Below are positions 1 to 10,020 of a stretch of DNA of 64,000 nucleotides, piece by piece. Positions within the stretch are counted from its first letter, which is position 1. Every line of letters starts with the position of its first letter. Below the pieces are notes generated by a model that saw nothing but the letters and a program-made list of their open reading frames with translations, searched no databases and was not told the DNA's origin. Source of the DNA: Cytobacillus gottheilii (GTDB lineage: Bacteria > Bacillota > Bacilli > Bacillales > Cytobacillaceae); the NCBI RefSeq assembly GCF_900166665.1, contig NZ_LT800494.1:710673-774672 (forward strand), written 5' to 3'. The position numbers and the translations under genes are program-made.

Positions 1-674
1 ATAGCCTATATTTCGTTTGTTTGACACATTTTAGTGAAACAGTTGACGGATTTGTTGCGTTTAAACCAACAAACTTGGATAATACTTTAGGAGAGGTATT
101 ATCGCAAAACAAATTAAGACAGCTTCGTATTGCTGAAACAGAGAAATATCCGCATGTCACCTTCTTTATGAGCGGCGGACGTGAGGAGAAATTCCCTGGT
201 GAAGAACGAATTCTGATCAATTCTCCAAAAGTTGCAACGTACGATTTACAGCCGGAAATGAGTGCATACGAATTAACGGATGCTCTTTTAAAAGAGATTG
301 AAGCCGAAAATTTCGATACAATCATTTTAAACTTTGCCAATCCGGATATGGTTGGACACTCTGGCATGCTGGAGCCAACGATTCAAGCGGTAGAAACAGT
401 TGATGAATGTCTTGGCAAAATTGTCGATGCGCTTGTAGCAAAAGGCGGACATGCAATCATCACTGCTGACCACGGAAATGCCGATGAAGTTGTGACATTG
501 GACGGCAATCCAATGACAGCTCATACGACAAATCCGGTTCCTGTCATTGTGACAAAAGAAGGCGTCACTTTACGTGAGGATGGAATTCTTGGTGATCTTG
601 CTCCAACCGTTCTTGATCTGTTAGGTCTAGCTAAGCCAACTGAAATGACAGGCACAACCATTATTAAAAAATAA
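1..674 (+). CDS. gpmI: 2,3-bisphosphoglycerate-independent phosphoglycerate mutase, C-terminal part (5' end outside window)
   Basis: The reading frame is open from the first bases and runs to a TAA at 672-674, so only about the last 224 residues are present. GpmI interconverts 3- and 2-phosphoglycerate in glycolysis using two manganese ions. The fragment shows the family's C-terminal phosphatase-like domain: FMSGGREE, the GHSG histidine region and the ADHGNADE metal-ligand motif near the end. The Leu-Thr-His-Phe-Ser segment at the left edge continues the frame, so the TTG at 21 is internal and not a start. It lies 48 nt before eno, as in the Bacillus gapA-pgk-tpiA-gpmI-eno operon, and no terminator separates the two genes. 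Confidence 0.97.
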   Translation, partial: SLYFVCLTHFSETVDGFVAFKPTNLDNTLGEVLSQNKLRQLRIAETEKYPHVTFFMSGGREEKFPGEERILINSPKVATYDLQPEMSAYELTDALLKEIEAENFDTIILNFANPDMVGHSGMLEPTIQAVETVDECLGKIVDALVAKGGHAIITADHGNADEVVTLDGNPMTAHTTNPVPVIVTKEGVTLREDGILGDLAPTVLDLLGLAKPTEMTGTTIIKK

Positions 675-2018
<1,344 letters not shown>

Positions 2019-2030
2019 GTTTTGAGTTGG

Positions 2031-2058
2031 GAGCGGCCTTTTGGGGGCCGCTCTTTTT
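2031..2058 (+). terminator. intrinsic terminator after eno
   Basis: Perfect 8-bp stem GAGCGGCC / GGCCGCTC around a 7-nt loop, followed by a T-rich tail (TTTTTATTTT). It closes the glycolytic operon. Confidence 0.92.
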
Positions 2059-2100
2059 ATTTTGTGTGGGTGGTGGTGGCTGACTGGTGCTGATTTGGCG

Positions 2101-2195
2101 TTTGGCGGATAAATCCGTATTTTTGGCGGATAAATCAAAATAACGGCGGGTAAATCCCCTTTTTCGGCGGATAAATTTTCTGGACGGCGGATATC
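2101..2195. repeat. GGCGGAT iteron-like array A (5 units)
   Basis: Five copies of a GGCGGAT core (one GGCGGGT) begin at 2104, 2125, 2145, 2166 and 2186, a steady 20-21 bp spacing. The first two units are preceded by T (TTTGGCGG) and the rest by C (ACGGCGG, TCGGCGG). The last ends in GACGGCGGATATCC. Between the cores lie A/T-rich spacers, often AAAT after the core. Two more arrays with the same order of unit types are at 2431 and 34850. The short frames across it reading Tyr-Pro-Pro or Ile-Arg-Arg are translations of the repeat, not genes. Confidence 0.85.
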
Positions 2196-2199
2196 CGGA

Positions 2200-2400
2200 T
2201 CTACATAGCGAAAACCAGTTGAGTAAATAGCAGAATCGTGATCAATATCTAACCGAAAGAGACAAACTAAGAGTTTTTAGCCGTATTTTGAGCGAAAAAG
2301 GGCATCGCTTGCTATTTTAATTAGCAGCAGAAACACGGATGGCTTTTTGTATCCCAAAATTAGTAATCGAGTCACTTTGGGATAAAAGCAGATGTGCATT
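2200..2400 (-). pseudogene. decayed 3' end of a NERD-type gene
   Basis: On the minus strand this stretch resembles the last part of the intact NERD gene at 2550-3521. The DNA around 2258-2290 (ACCGAAAGAGACAAA, then TTTTGAGC) aligns with 2600-2640 of the intact gene (ACCGGAATGAGACAAA, TTTTGAGC), and a Ser-Ile-Thr-Asn segment matches GSSITN of the intact protein. Stop codons and frame changes interrupt it. Like the intact gene, it ends next to a GGCGGAT array. I infer a duplicated gene-plus-array unit in which one gene copy has rotted; an alignment would be needed to set its limits. Confidence 0.45.
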
Positions 2401-2430
2401 CTGCAATGATTTCGACGGAAAAAGGTCGTT

Positions 2431-2545
2431 TGGCGGATAAATCTGTATTTTTGGCGGATAAAAAATTTTAACGGCGGATAAATCAAAATAACGGCGGATA
2501 AATTCCTTTTTTCGGCGGATAAATTTTCTGGACGGCGGATAACGG
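2431..2545. repeat. GGCGGAT iteron-like array B (6 units)
   Basis: Six GGCGGAT cores start at 2432, 2453, 2473, 2493, 2514 and 2534, again 20-21 bp apart. The order of unit types matches array A: two T-preceded units, then AACGGCGG units, then TTCGGCGG, then a final GACGGCGGATAAC. It ends 5-10 nt from the stop codon of the NERD gene on the minus strand, so it is the 3' flank of that gene. Confidence 0.85.
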
Positions 2546-2549
2546 AATT

Positions 2550-3521
2550 TCATAGTAAATCTCTATCAGGTTTATGATAGATTCTCGCCTTGTATTCACC
2601 GGAATGAGACAAATTTAGTGTTTTTAACATCTTTTGAGCCGTATCTTCAGATTCCAAATGCACAAAATCCCTAAATTGTTTATTTGTTATAGACGAACCC
2701 ATCAAATAAAAATAATCCTGTAACGCTTTAACATGTGCTTGCCTATCTTTTGCACCACACTTAGGACACAACCATGTTCTTTTCGCTCGCATCATAGGAA
2801 GGTGACCGCAATTTGGACATCTCACCCCAGTTATAATCTCCTCTGGCCTGATCCCATACCGATCCAAGGCATTAAATGAGTCTGGAGTATGACTTTTTAG
2901 CAGCTGCTTATTTAGTTTGCGGATTCTCGTCATATCCAAGTGCTCTATTTTATAGCGCTGATTCACTTCCTCTATTTTTTCAAGCAAACTGTGGCCATGT
3001 ATAACTTTTTTCAAAGCATGCTGGTTTTGGGGATTTGTTTTCAGAATGGTAGAAGGATTGCTGATCACGACAAAGAATTCGATCGGCAGTTGAATATTGT
3101 TGTTGTACAGCCATTGCCGAAGCTGCTGCTGCTGCCACTTTGCCTGGGAGATGGGATCTTGAAAGCCTTCTTCTTTATCATTGGCTGTGCGAATTAGCTG
3201 GTTGAAGGATTGGTCGAAGTACAATGTTCCGTAGAAGTTTTTACATTCGAGGATTAAGGCAAAGCGCTGTGTCAGAATAAGATAATCGATTTGAAAGTAG
3301 TGTTTTCCGCTAGGTAAGCGGGGAGAGTGAAAGATGAAGGTATCATTTGGGGGCAGAAAATCCAAGTAATAGGAAACGGCTTTTTCACCCTTGTATCCAG
3401 CCGAAACCTTCATTAAATCCTGTTGAATAAGCGGCACTTTTGGATGGCTGATAAGCAGCCTTTCAGATAAAACTTCTAAACTAAAGATCCTTGCAGGAAT
3501 GGATCGTTCTTTAACAATCAA
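2550..3521 (-). CDS. NERD domain protein with C-terminal zinc ribbon
   Basis: Protein of 323 residues. The NERD (nuclease-related) domain has the PD-(D/E)XK-like pattern: AGYKGEKA near residue 42, Asp79 in FQIDYLIL, Glu92 and Lys94 in LECKN, then the QAKWQQQQLR helix. A zinc ribbon (CPNCGH ... CPKCG) follows at about 235-260 and a helical tail ends the protein. The family is thought to act on nucleic acid, but its cellular role is unknown. The start is a TTG with an AAAAGGAGG site 8 nt upstream. It stands alone, convergent with eno, and its 3' end touches repeat array B. A frameshifted relative lies at 46390-47294 and a decayed 3' copy lies just downstream. Confidence 0.85.
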   Translation of the reverse strand: MIVKERSIPARIFSLEVLSERLLISHPKVPLIQQDLMKVSAGYKGEKAVSYYLDFLPPNDTFIFHSPRLPSGKHYFQIDYLILTQRFALILECKNFYGTLYFDQSFNQLIRTANDKEEGFQDPISQAKWQQQQLRQWLYNNNIQLPIEFFVVISNPSTILKTNPQNQHALKKVIHGHSLLEKIEEVNQRYKIEHLDMTRIRKLNKQLLKSHTPDSFNALDRYGIRPEEIITGVRCPNCGHLPMMRAKRTWLCPKCGAKDRQAHVKALQDYFYLMGSSITNKQFRDFVHLESEDTAQKMLKTLNLSHSGEYKARIYHKPDRDLL

Positions 3522-3624
3522 AGTATCGCCTCCTTTTCTAAAATAATTCCCTTCTTTTTATAAAATTCCTTTCGTAAATGTGAATAGAGTCATAAAATAT
3601 AAGTTAATAAGGAGGCAGTTTCCC

Positions 3625-4182
3625 ATGCAATGGACCAAACTAAAAAAACAACTAAAAAATCGCTTATGTGAGTCCCTTAAAGGACGATTGGAAATTCACA
3701 CAACTGCTTACCGAAAAGCACATGACCAGCCAAGCAGAATGTGGATTACATTAGATAAAACTGAGATTTACTGTGCAGCTGATCAAGTATTTGAGATGAA
3801 ATTAGAAGAGCAATATCAATTGTTAAAAGAGGAACAGCAGTTAGCACCGATTCCATATGATACTGATTGGACAACTATGTTTGAGTCAAAGGAAAGAGCA
3901 GCGCTCCTTGATGCTTACGAGGAGGCAGAACAGCTTGTAGTAAAGAAGAATGTGATGGCAGAATATAATATGTATCATTCTTTACTTGAATATATTCAAC
4001 TGTCTATTGATGAAGCGATTCAATCGCAGGACCCAGTCATTAAGGCGTTTGCTATGCTCGATCGCAGATTAGGTAAAAGGCGACTGGAAAAGCTGAAAGA
4101 AGAAAACATGCAGTCACATCCTTTCATTCAGTTGTTTTTTCAAATACGTTGTGAAGCAGAAGGGCTATCAACAAAAAGTTAA
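3625..4182 (+). CDS. conserved hypothetical protein (SF0329-like)
   Basis: Cytosolic protein of 185 residues with no signal peptide or membrane segment. The N-terminus (MQWTKLKKQLKNRLCESLKG, then HDQPSRMWITLDK) looks like the family named after SF0329, small proteins of unknown function found in Bacillus and enterobacteria. I chose the ATG at 3625, which has a GGAGG site at 3611 and begins at the conserved MQW; an in-frame start at 3580 lacks a ribosome site. The C-terminal half is strongly helical and charged. It sits alone between a NERD gene and secG, so context gives no clue to its job. Confidence 0.65.
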   Translation: MQWTKLKKQLKNRLCESLKGRLEIHTTAYRKAHDQPSRMWITLDKTEIYCAADQVFEMKLEEQYQLLKEEQQLAPIPYDTDWTTMFESKERAALLDAYEEAEQLVVKKNVMAEYNMYHSLLEYIQLSIDEAIQSQDPVIKAFAMLDRRLGKRRLEKLKEENMQSHPFIQLFFQIRCEAEGLSTKS

Positions 4183-4274
4183 CACATCTTTCCTAAGATA
4201 TTGTCCAATTCCAATAAATATGATAAAATTTAAAATACTGTAAGTGTACGTTTCAGTTTCAGGAGGTGGGCTTA

Positions 4275-4508
4275 ATGCATACATTATTCATTACATTACT
4301 GGTCATTGTTTCGATTGGACTTATTGTTGTTGTACTTCTTCAATCTGGTAAGAGTGCAGGACTTTCGGGTGCAATTTCCGGAGGAGCAGAGCAGCTTTTC
4401 GGAAAACAAAAGGCACGTGGAATTGACTTAATTCTTCACCGTGTAACAATTGTGCTTTCTGTACTATTTTTCCTATTAACGATTGCTGTATCTTATTTTG
4501 CTCTATAA
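4275..4508 (+). CDS. secG: preprotein translocase subunit SecG
   Basis: A 77-residue membrane protein with two hydrophobic helices (about 3-22 and 52-75) linked by the glycine-rich [26 protein letters not shown] loop typical of SecG, here interrupted by no extra sequence. It joins SecY and SecE in the translocon and aids protein export. The start ATG at 4275 follows AGGAGGTG at 4261-4268; the in-frame GTG at 4266 lies inside that ribosome site and is rejected. Position upstream of est and rnr matches B. subtilis. Confidence 0.96.
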   Translation: MHTLFITLLVIVSIGLIVVVLLQSGKSAGLSGAISGGAEQLFGKQKARGIDLILHRVTIVLSVLFFLLTIAVSYFAL

Positions 4509-4517
4509 GCCTTTCCT

Positions 4518-4544
4518 GCCTGGCCGAAAAAGGTCAGGCTTTTA
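4518..4544 (+). terminator. intrinsic terminator after secG
   Basis: Stem GCCTGGCC / GGTCAGGC (one G-T pair) with loop GAAAAA, followed by TTTTATT. Confidence 0.85.
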
Positions 4545-4636
4545 TTATGCTTTAAAATAATGGAATAATATTCCTGCTTTAAGACTTCTAAATGGATTGT
4601 TTTGTTGTGGTCTGTTAAAAATAGAACATACACATT

Positions 4637-4652
4637 AATCAAACGTTTGATT
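4637..4652. promoter_or_regulatory. perfect 16-bp palindrome before est (operator candidate)
   Basis: AATCAAACGTTTGATT reads the same on both strands and ends 17 nt before the est start, next to its ribosome site. The CG centre and size fit a TetR- or LacI-type repressor operator. No regulator gene is adjacent, so the partner is unknown. Confidence 0.5.
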
Positions 4653-4669
4653 GAAAAGGGGTAAGAAGA

Positions 4670-5416
4670 ATGAAAGTTGTTGCACCAAAGCCGTTTACGT
4701 TCGGAAATGGAAAGAGAGCTGTCCTGCTTCTACATGGGTTTACAGGGAATACAGCAGATGTTAGAATGCTGGCTCGCTACCTTGAAGGGAAAGGCTATAC
4801 GTGTCATGCTCCGCTTTTTAAAGGCCATGGTGTTCCGCCCGAAGAGCTTGTCCATACAGGTCCAGAGGATTGGTGGAAGGATGTAATGGAAGGGTATGAG
4901 CTTTTAAAAGAGATGGGGCATCAAGAAATCGCTGTGGCCGGGCTGTCGCTCGGAGGCGTATTTTCGCTTAAATTAGGTTACACTGTTCCTGTAAAGGGAA
5001 TTGTCCCAATGTGTGCACCAATGTATATTAAAAGCGAAGAGACGATGTACAAGGGCATATTGGCGTATGCTAGAGAATATAAAAAACTTGAAGGGAAATC
5101 TGCGGAACAGATTGCTTCTGAGATGGCGGAATTTGAAAAAACGCCAATGAATACCTTAAAAGCCCTTCAAGAGCTGATTGAAGATGTCAGAAACCATGTG
5201 GATATGATCTATTCACCAACCTTTGTTGCCCAAGCAAGACATGACCACATGATTAACACGGACAGTGCAAATATTATTTATAATGAAGTTGAAAATGATC
5301 TGAAAAAACTAAAATGGTATGAAGAATCTGGGCATGTGATTACGCTTGATAAACAGCGTGATGAGCTTCACGAGGATGTTTATCAGTTTTTAGAACAGTT
5401 AAATTGGGAAGACTAA
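4670..5416 (+). CDS. est: carboxylesterase (Est30/YvaK type)
   Basis: Alpha/beta-hydrolase of 248 residues, the usual length of the Est30 carboxylesterase of Geobacillus and YvaK of B. subtilis. It shows the HGFTG oxyanion motif near residue 21-25, the nucleophile elbow GLSLGG with Ser at about 95, and a C-terminal ESGHVITLD with the catalytic His; the Asp is likely in ARHDHMI. It hydrolyses short-chain esters in the cytosol; the natural substrate is not known. Gene order secG-est-rnr-smpB is conserved in Bacillus. A 16-bp palindrome overlaps its leader, which suggests repression by an unlinked factor. The rnr start follows 28 nt later with no terminator. Confidence 0.93.
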   Translation: MKVVAPKPFTFGNGKRAVLLLHGFTGNTADVRMLARYLEGKGYTCHAPLFKGHGVPPEELVHTGPEDWWKDVMEGYELLKEMGHQEIAVAGLSLGGVFSLKLGYTVPVKGIVPMCAPMYIKSEETMYKGILAYAREYKKLEGKSAEQIASEMAEFEKTPMNTLKALQELIEDVRNHVDMIYSPTFVAQARHDHMINTDSANIIYNEVENDLKKLKWYEESGHVITLDKQRDELHEDVYQFLEQLNWED

Positions 5417-5444
5417 AAGAAATAGATAAAAAGGAGGGAATCCT

Positions 5445-7778
5445 TTGGAGAATAAGTCAGCAGAGATTATTGAACAGCTTTTGAGCCATATGAAAGATGA
5501 AGCATATAAGCCTTTAACAGTTCAGGAGCTGGAAGAAGCATTTGGAATTGAAGATTCCGCTGATTTTAAGGATTTTGTGAAGGCGCTCGTTGTGATGGAA
5601 GAAAAAGGCTTGGTTGTTAGAACTCGCAGCAATCGCTATGGACTGCCGGAAAAAATGAATTTAATCCGCGGTAAAATGATTGGACATGCAAAGGGCTTTG
5701 CATTCGTGGTTCCAGATGAACAAGGCATGGATGATATTTTTATCCCGCCAAATGAAACAAATAACGCAATGCATGGGGATATTGTACTTGCCCGTGTTTC
5801 AGCTGAATCGTCAGGCCAGCGCAGAGAAGGAACAATTGTCCGTATTTTAGAACGCGGCATCCAGCAAATTGTCGGTACGTATACGGAAAGCAAGCATTTT
5901 GGATTTGTGATCCCTGATGATAAAAAGTTTGCCAGTGATATTTTTATCCCAAAGGCAAGCTCAAAAGGTGCAATTGAAGGCCATAAAGTCGTTGTAAAAC
6001 TGACAACATACCCGGAAGGACGTAAGAGTGCTGAAGGCGAAGTTATTGAGATCCTTGGTCATAAAAATGACCCAGGTGTTGATATTCTTTCGGTGATCCA
6101 TAAGCATGGTTTGCCAATGGAGTTTCCAGATGATGTGCTCAAACAGGCATCTGATACACCTGAAACCATTGATGAAAGTGAACTGAAAAACCGCCGTGAT
6201 CTTAGAAACGAAACAATCGTGACAATTGATGGCGCAGATGCGAAGGACTTGGATGACGCTGTTACGGTTACAAAGCTTGAAAATGGAAACTACAGACTTG
6301 GTGTACATATTGCCGATGTTACCTACTATGTTACGGAGGATTCTTCAATTGACCGCGAAGCTGCAGACCGCGCGACAAGTGTTTATCTTGTTGATCGCGT
6401 GATTCCGATGATTCCGCATCGTCTTTCAAATGGAATTTGTTCACTTAACCCGCAGGTTGATCGGTTAACGTTATCTTGTAATATGGAGATTACCGAAGAC
6501 GGTGAGGTGGTCAATCACGAGATTTATCAAAGTGTGATTAAGACCACGGAGCGTATGACATACCATGATGTAAACAAGATTCTTGAAGATGAAGACGAAG
6601 AATTGATCAAGCGCTATGAACCTCTAGTGCCGATGTTTAAAATGATGGAAGAGCTTGCTGCAATCTTACGTAAGAAGCGGATGCATCGCGGAGCAATCGA
6701 CTTTGATTTTAAAGAAGCAAAGGTGCTGGTTGATGACGAAGGTGCTCCACAGGAAGTCGTTATTCGTGAACGTTCAGTTGCAGAGCGCTTGATTGAAGAG
6801 TTCATGCTTGCGGCCAATGAAACTGTCGCTGAACATTTTCATTGGATGGAAGTTCCGTTCATTTATCGTATTCACGAGGATCCAAAAGAAGACAAGCTGC
6901 GCCGATTCTTTGAGTTTATTACGAACTTTGGCTATATAGTTAAAGGAACAGCCAATGCGGTGCATCCCCGTGCGCTTCAGGAAATCATTGAAGAAGTACA
7001 GGGAAAACCGGAGGAAATGGTCGTTTCAACTGTTATGCTCCGCTCGATGCAGCAGGCAAAATATGATCCGGAAAGCTTAGGTCACTTTGGCTTATCAACA
7101 GAGTTCTATACACATTTTACCTCTCCGATCCGCCGTTATCCGGATTTAATCGTGCATCGTCTGATCCGCACTTATTTAATTGAAGGAAAAATTGACGAAG
7201 GAACGAGAGAGAAGTGGAATATGCTTCTGCCTGATATTGCTGAACACTCTTCTAATATGGAGCGCCGTGCAGTAGAAGCTGAGCGTGAAACGGACGAGCT
7301 GAAAAAAGCAGAATATATGGCAGATAAAATTGGCGAAGAGTACGACGGGATTATTAGTTCTGTTACGAACTTCGGAATGTTCGTCGAGCTGCCCAATACG
7401 ATTGAAGGACTTGTTCATGTCAGCTATATGACGGATGATTATTATCGCTATGAAGAACGCCATATGGCAATGATCGGAGAACGTACAGGCAAGGTTTTCC
7501 GAATTGGTGATGAGATTACAGTACGTGTAGTCAATGTCAATAAAGATGAGCGTTCAATTGATTTTGAAATTGTCGGCATGAAGGGCACTCGCCGCCGTGA
7601 AACAAATGATGCACCAAAAGTATTTAAAACAGGCAGCTCAGATCGTAAACCGCGCCGAAGTAAAAGTGGTGAAGGTGAGCGTAAAGGCAGTGCTGCTGAA
7701 GGTTCCAAACGCAAATATAAAAAGGATAAAAAGCATTTTGAAAATGCTCCAAAAGCAAAGCGAAAGAAAAAGCGATAA
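5445..7778 (+). CDS. rnr: ribonuclease R
   Basis: 3'-5' exoribonuclease of 777 residues that degrades structured RNA and works with tmRNA-SmpB on stalled mRNAs. In order: an N-terminal winged-helix region (about 1-65), two cold-shock domains (about 70-220), the RNB catalytic domain starting with [23 protein letters not shown] (shown here in part: [12 protein letters not shown] holds the catalytic aspartates), an S1 domain near 635-715 ([19 protein letters not shown] begins it), and a Lys/Arg-rich tail. It starts at a TTG with AAGGAGGG upstream. It probably shares a transcript with est. The next gene is smpB, which matches the shared role in ribosome rescue. Confidence 0.97.
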   Translation: MENKSAEIIEQLLSHMKDEAYKPLTVQELEEAFGIEDSADFKDFVKALVVMEEKGLVVRTRSNRYGLPEKMNLIRGKMIGHAKGFAFVVPDEQGMDDIFIPPNETNNAMHGDIVLARVSAESSGQRREGTIVRILERGIQQIVGTYTESKHFGFVIPDDKKFASDIFIPKASSKGAIEGHKVVVKLTTYPEGRKSAEGEVIEILGHKNDPGVDILSVIHKHGLPMEFPDDVLKQASDTPETIDESELKNRRDLRNETIVTIDGADAKDLDDAVTVTKLENGNYRLGVHIADVTYYVTEDSSIDREAADRATSVYLVDRVIPMIPHRLSNGICSLNPQVDRLTLSCNMEITEDGEVVNHEIYQSVIKTTERMTYHDVNKILEDEDEELIKRYEPLVPMFKMMEELAAILRKKRMHRGAIDFDFKEAKVLVDDEGAPQEVVIRERSVAERLIEEFMLAANETVAEHFHWMEVPFIYRIHEDPKEDKLRRFFEFITNFGYIVKGTANAVHPRALQEIIEEVQGKPEEMVVSTVMLRSMQQAKYDPESLGHFGLSTEFYTHFTSPIRRYPDLIVHRLIRTYLIEGKIDEGTREKWNMLLPDIAEHSSNMERRAVEAERETDELKKAEYMADKIGEEYDGIISSVTNFGMFVELPNTIEGLVHVSYMTDDYYRYEERHMAMIGERTGKVFRIGDEITVRVVNVNKDERSIDFEIVGMKGTRRRETNDAPKVFKTGSSDRKPRRSKSGEGERKGSAAEGSKRKYKKDKKHFENAPKAKRKKKR

Positions 7779-7783
7779 GCTAT

Positions 7784-7812
7784 TGCTCCAAGTGTTTTTA
7801 TCACTTGGAGCA
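7784..7812 (+). other. long hairpin between rnr and smpB, no U-tract
   Basis: An 11-bp perfect stem TGCTCCAAGTG / CACTTGGAGCA with a 7-nt loop lies 5 nt after the rnr stop. No T run follows directly (GTCCTAATTCCG comes next), so it may protect the rnr 3' end or act as a processing site and only weakly terminate. Confidence 0.6.
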
Positions 7813-7896
7813 GTCCTAATTCCGTTTTAGCCCCTTTTTTGCTACAATAAAAGGAAACGCTTTGTGAACGAGCTGCAACACAAGGGGGAAGTCATT

Positions 7897-8364
7897 ATGC
7901 CAAAGGGTAGTGGAAAGGTTATTGCACAAAATAAAAAAGCCTTTCATGATTACGCAATAGAAGAAACATATGAAGCAGGTCTTGTTTTACAAGGCACAGA
8001 GATTAAGTCTATTCGAAATGGCCGTGTCAATTTAAAGGATTCCTATGCCCGCATTATTAACGGAGAGATGTTTTTGGTCGGAATGCATGTAAGTCCGTAT
8101 GAGCAGGGAAATCGCTATAATCATGATCCGTTAAGAACAAGAAAGCTGCTGCTTCACCGCAAGGAAATCAACAAGCTGATCGGTGAAACAAAGCAGTCCG
8201 GTTATGCACTTGTTCCTTTAAAGCTCTATTTAAAAAATGGGTATGCTAAAGTGGCCGTCGGCTTGGCAAGAGGGAAAAAGAAATACGACAAACGTGAAGA
8301 CTTAAAGAAAAAAGAAGCGAAACGCGAGGTTGAACGTGCCTTCCGTGAACGTCAGAAGATGTAG
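7897..8364 (+). CDS. smpB: SsrA-binding protein SmpB
   Basis: A 155-residue basic protein that carries tmRNA into stalled ribosomes. It has the conserved oligonucleotide-binding fold: [19 protein letters not shown], then [22 protein letters not shown], and a Lys/Arg-rich C-terminal tail ([20 protein letters not shown]) that forms a helix in the mRNA channel. The ATG at 7897 follows AAGGGGGAAG; the earlier in-frame GTG at 7864 would add residues not seen in the family. ssrA itself begins 174 nt downstream, the usual Bacillus arrangement. Confidence 0.97.
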   Translation: MPKGSGKVIAQNKKAFHDYAIEETYEAGLVLQGTEIKSIRNGRVNLKDSYARIINGEMFLVGMHVSPYEQGNRYNHDPLRTRKLLLHRKEINKLIGETKQSGYALVPLKLYLKNGYAKVAVGLARGKKKYDKREDLKKKEAKREVERAFRERQKM

Positions 8365-8380
8365 TTCCAAAACCTTACAA

Positions 8381-8408
8381 TTGAAATTCTCTGTCACTAT
8401 GTTATAAT
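8381..8408 (+). promoter_or_regulatory. sigma-A promoter candidate for ssrA
   Basis: TTGAAA (8381-8386), 16 nt, TATAAT (8403-8408). Transcription would start near 8415 and give a precursor of about 125 nt before mature tmRNA. A TATAAT at 8533 directly touches the mature 5' end and cannot drive it. Confidence 0.55.
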
Positions 8409-8538
8409 AATTTATGTCACCAAGTGGTGATACAAACTTTAGCTCATCTATTTCGAGCTTCCGAAACGTCAGCATGATAACATGTTTGACTCATTTATAA
8501 AGCGGGAAAAGGCTAAAAGCCAACGCTTTTCTTATAAT

Positions 8539-8898
8539 GGGGACGCTACGGATTCGACAGGGATAGTTCGAGCTTAGGTTGCGAGTCGAGGGGATCGGCC
8601 TCGTTAAAACGTCAACGCCTATAACTGGCAAACAACAAAACAACTTCGCTTTAGCTGCTTAATAGCGCTTTAGTGGTTCCTCCCTCCATTGCCCATGTGG
8701 TAGGGTAAGGGACTCAAACTTAGTGGGCTACGCCGGATTCCACCGTCTGAGGATGAAGGAAGAGAACAACCAGACTAGCTGACCGGGCGCCAGTCGATAG
8801 GCAGATGGCTCAGCGAAATACGAATATATCGACTACACTCGTAGAAGCTTAAGTGCCGATATCTTTGGACGAGGGTTCGACTCCCTCCGTCTCCACCA
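8539..8898 (+). ncRNA. ssrA: transfer-messenger RNA (tmRNA)
   Basis: 360 nt, the same size as B. subtilis tmRNA. The 5' end GGGGACG pairs with CGTCTCC just before A-CCA at 8895-8898, forming the tRNA-like acceptor stem. The T-arm GGTTCGACTCC is present. The tag frame begins at GGC 8627 and ends at TAA 8660-8662, encoding GKQQNNFALAA after the alanine carried by tmRNA itself; the -LAA end is the usual ClpXP signal. Pseudoknot-like GC blocks follow the tag. The mature CCA is encoded. SmpB and RNase R are encoded just upstream. Confidence 0.98.
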
Positions 8899-8920
8899 AA
8901 TACATATTTGGTGGTTTTTT
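8893..8920 (+). terminator. ssrA terminator overlapping the CCA end
   Basis: Stem CCACCAAAT / ATTTGGTGG with a 4-nt loop followed by TTTTTTATTTTTT. The left arm contains the last bases of mature tmRNA including its CCA, so processing must open this hairpin. Confidence 0.88.
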
Positions 8921-9281
8921 ATTTTTTGTGAGATTTACTATTATTATCATTCACCTTCTTCTCCAATCCGCTGATCTTCAAACGGTCACCATTCAACTTT
9001 CTAACAACTACTTGCGCCGTTTTTTATTCCTTTCTTTCTAGCTTTTCTTAAAAGAATCTACTTAAATCACCATCAAAAAACAGAACTAGGAAACAACTCC
9101 TATTTTCTAGGATTATTTGTAATTGGCAAAAGGGAGGTAACTCCTATTTAAAAGTGTGTCAATCCTTAATATAATTCGGTTAAATAGTCATTTTTTACTA
9201 TATTAGACCTTGTGGTGATTTTGTATAGATGAAAAAAGATTCTGTCAGGAGCAGTTACACAGAAAAGAGAGGGGGATAAAC
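8921..9281. other. intergenic region without a recognised gene
   Basis: About 360 nt of A/T-rich DNA between the tmRNA terminator and the HD-GYP gene. Short direct repeats (AACTCCTATTT at about 9093 and 9139) are present. No frame with a ribosome site and no structured RNA could be supported; the 62-residue frame starting inside tmRNA at 8853 is not a gene. Confidence 0.5.
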
Positions 9282-9941
9282 ATGGAAAGCAGCATTGCAG
9301 TATATGAACCAAGTTCTTCTTATAAATGGATTCAAGCTTGTAAGAAAAAGTCGCAAAAAGAGCTGATCGACTACTTAATTGATAGATGTGAAATTGGGAA
9401 GTTTGAAATCATGGAGCATTTAAGAAATGTGCAAAAATTAACGGGGATGCTTGCTAAGGAGTATAACAAGCAAGCACAAGTGATGCTAGATGAACATTAT
9501 ATAGAGAATATTATTCATTTCAGCATTCTTCATGATATAGGAAAGTTTTGTATTCCTAAAAATATTTTAAACAAGCCAGCCAGCTTGAATGAATTCGAGC
9601 GGAAAGTCATTGAAATGCATCCTTTATGGGGGTGGGCTATTTTGAGAGAGAAAACGTCCAATATTACATATTGCGAATCCATAAACATGAAAGTCGTTGA
9701 AAATATTATCCTGTATCATCATGAAAAGTGGGACGGGACGGGTTATCCATATGGACTAAAGGGATGTGCTATTCCTTTAGAAGCGAGGATTGTGGCAATT
9801 GTGGATGTATATGATGCTTTAACCGCTGTAAGACCTTATAAGAAGGCATGGAGTAAAAGTGAGGCATTACATTACATTGTTCAGGAAAAGGGAAAGCATT
9901 TTGATCCTTCAATTGTAGATATATTGGTAGAATGTATTTAA
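9282..9941 (+). CDS. stand-alone HD-GYP domain protein
   Basis: A 219-residue soluble protein consisting of one HD-GYP domain. HDIGK lies at about residues 84-88, an upstream His (EHLRNV) near 46, HPLWGW near 113, and HHEKWDGTGYP at about 146-156, then the VDVYDALTAVRPYKKAWS segment. HD-GYP domains usually hydrolyse cyclic di-GMP or related dinucleotides, using two or three metal ions held by these residues, so the enzyme looks active. No receiver or sensor domain is fused. The start follows a GAGAGGGGG site. It lies upstream of the giant surface protein, with a terminator between them. Degradation of c-di-GMP is inferred from family; the substrate is not proven. Confidence 0.85.
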   Translation: MESSIAVYEPSSSYKWIQACKKKSQKELIDYLIDRCEIGKFEIMEHLRNVQKLTGMLAKEYNKQAQVMLDEHYIENIIHFSILHDIGKFCIPKNILNKPASLNEFERKVIEMHPLWGWAILREKTSNITYCESINMKVVENIILYHHEKWDGTGYPYGLKGCAIPLEARIVAIVDVYDALTAVRPYKKAWSKSEALHYIVQEKGKHFDPSIVDILVECI

Positions 9942-9993
9942 TTTTGTTCCAATATTAATAAATAAAAATTTATGATTGCAGAATATTTACTTA

Positions 9994-10020
9994 AAGCTGG
10001 TGTGAACTGGCTTTTTTATT
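9994..10020 (+). terminator. intrinsic terminator after HD-GYP gene
   Basis: Stem AAGCTGGT / ACTGGCTT region with a short loop and two G-T pairs, followed by TTTTTTATTTT. Confidence 0.7.

Noticed and set aside
2101..2545. GGCGGAT arrays as CRISPR
   Set aside because: The core is only 7 bp and spacers are 13-14 bp and A/T-rich; no cas gene is near.
2101..2545. GGCGGAT arrays as a plasmid replication origin
   Set aside because: No replication initiator gene is near, and three copies sit among chromosomal housekeeping genes.
2277..2553. Two minus-strand frames rich in Tyr-Pro-Pro and Ile-Arg-Arg
   Set aside because: They translate the GGCGGAT array B and the decayed NERD remnant. They have no ribosome site and stop codons differ among arrays.
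8853..9041. 62-residue frame starting inside tmRNA
   Set aside because: It overlaps the mature tmRNA end and its terminator and has no ribosome site.
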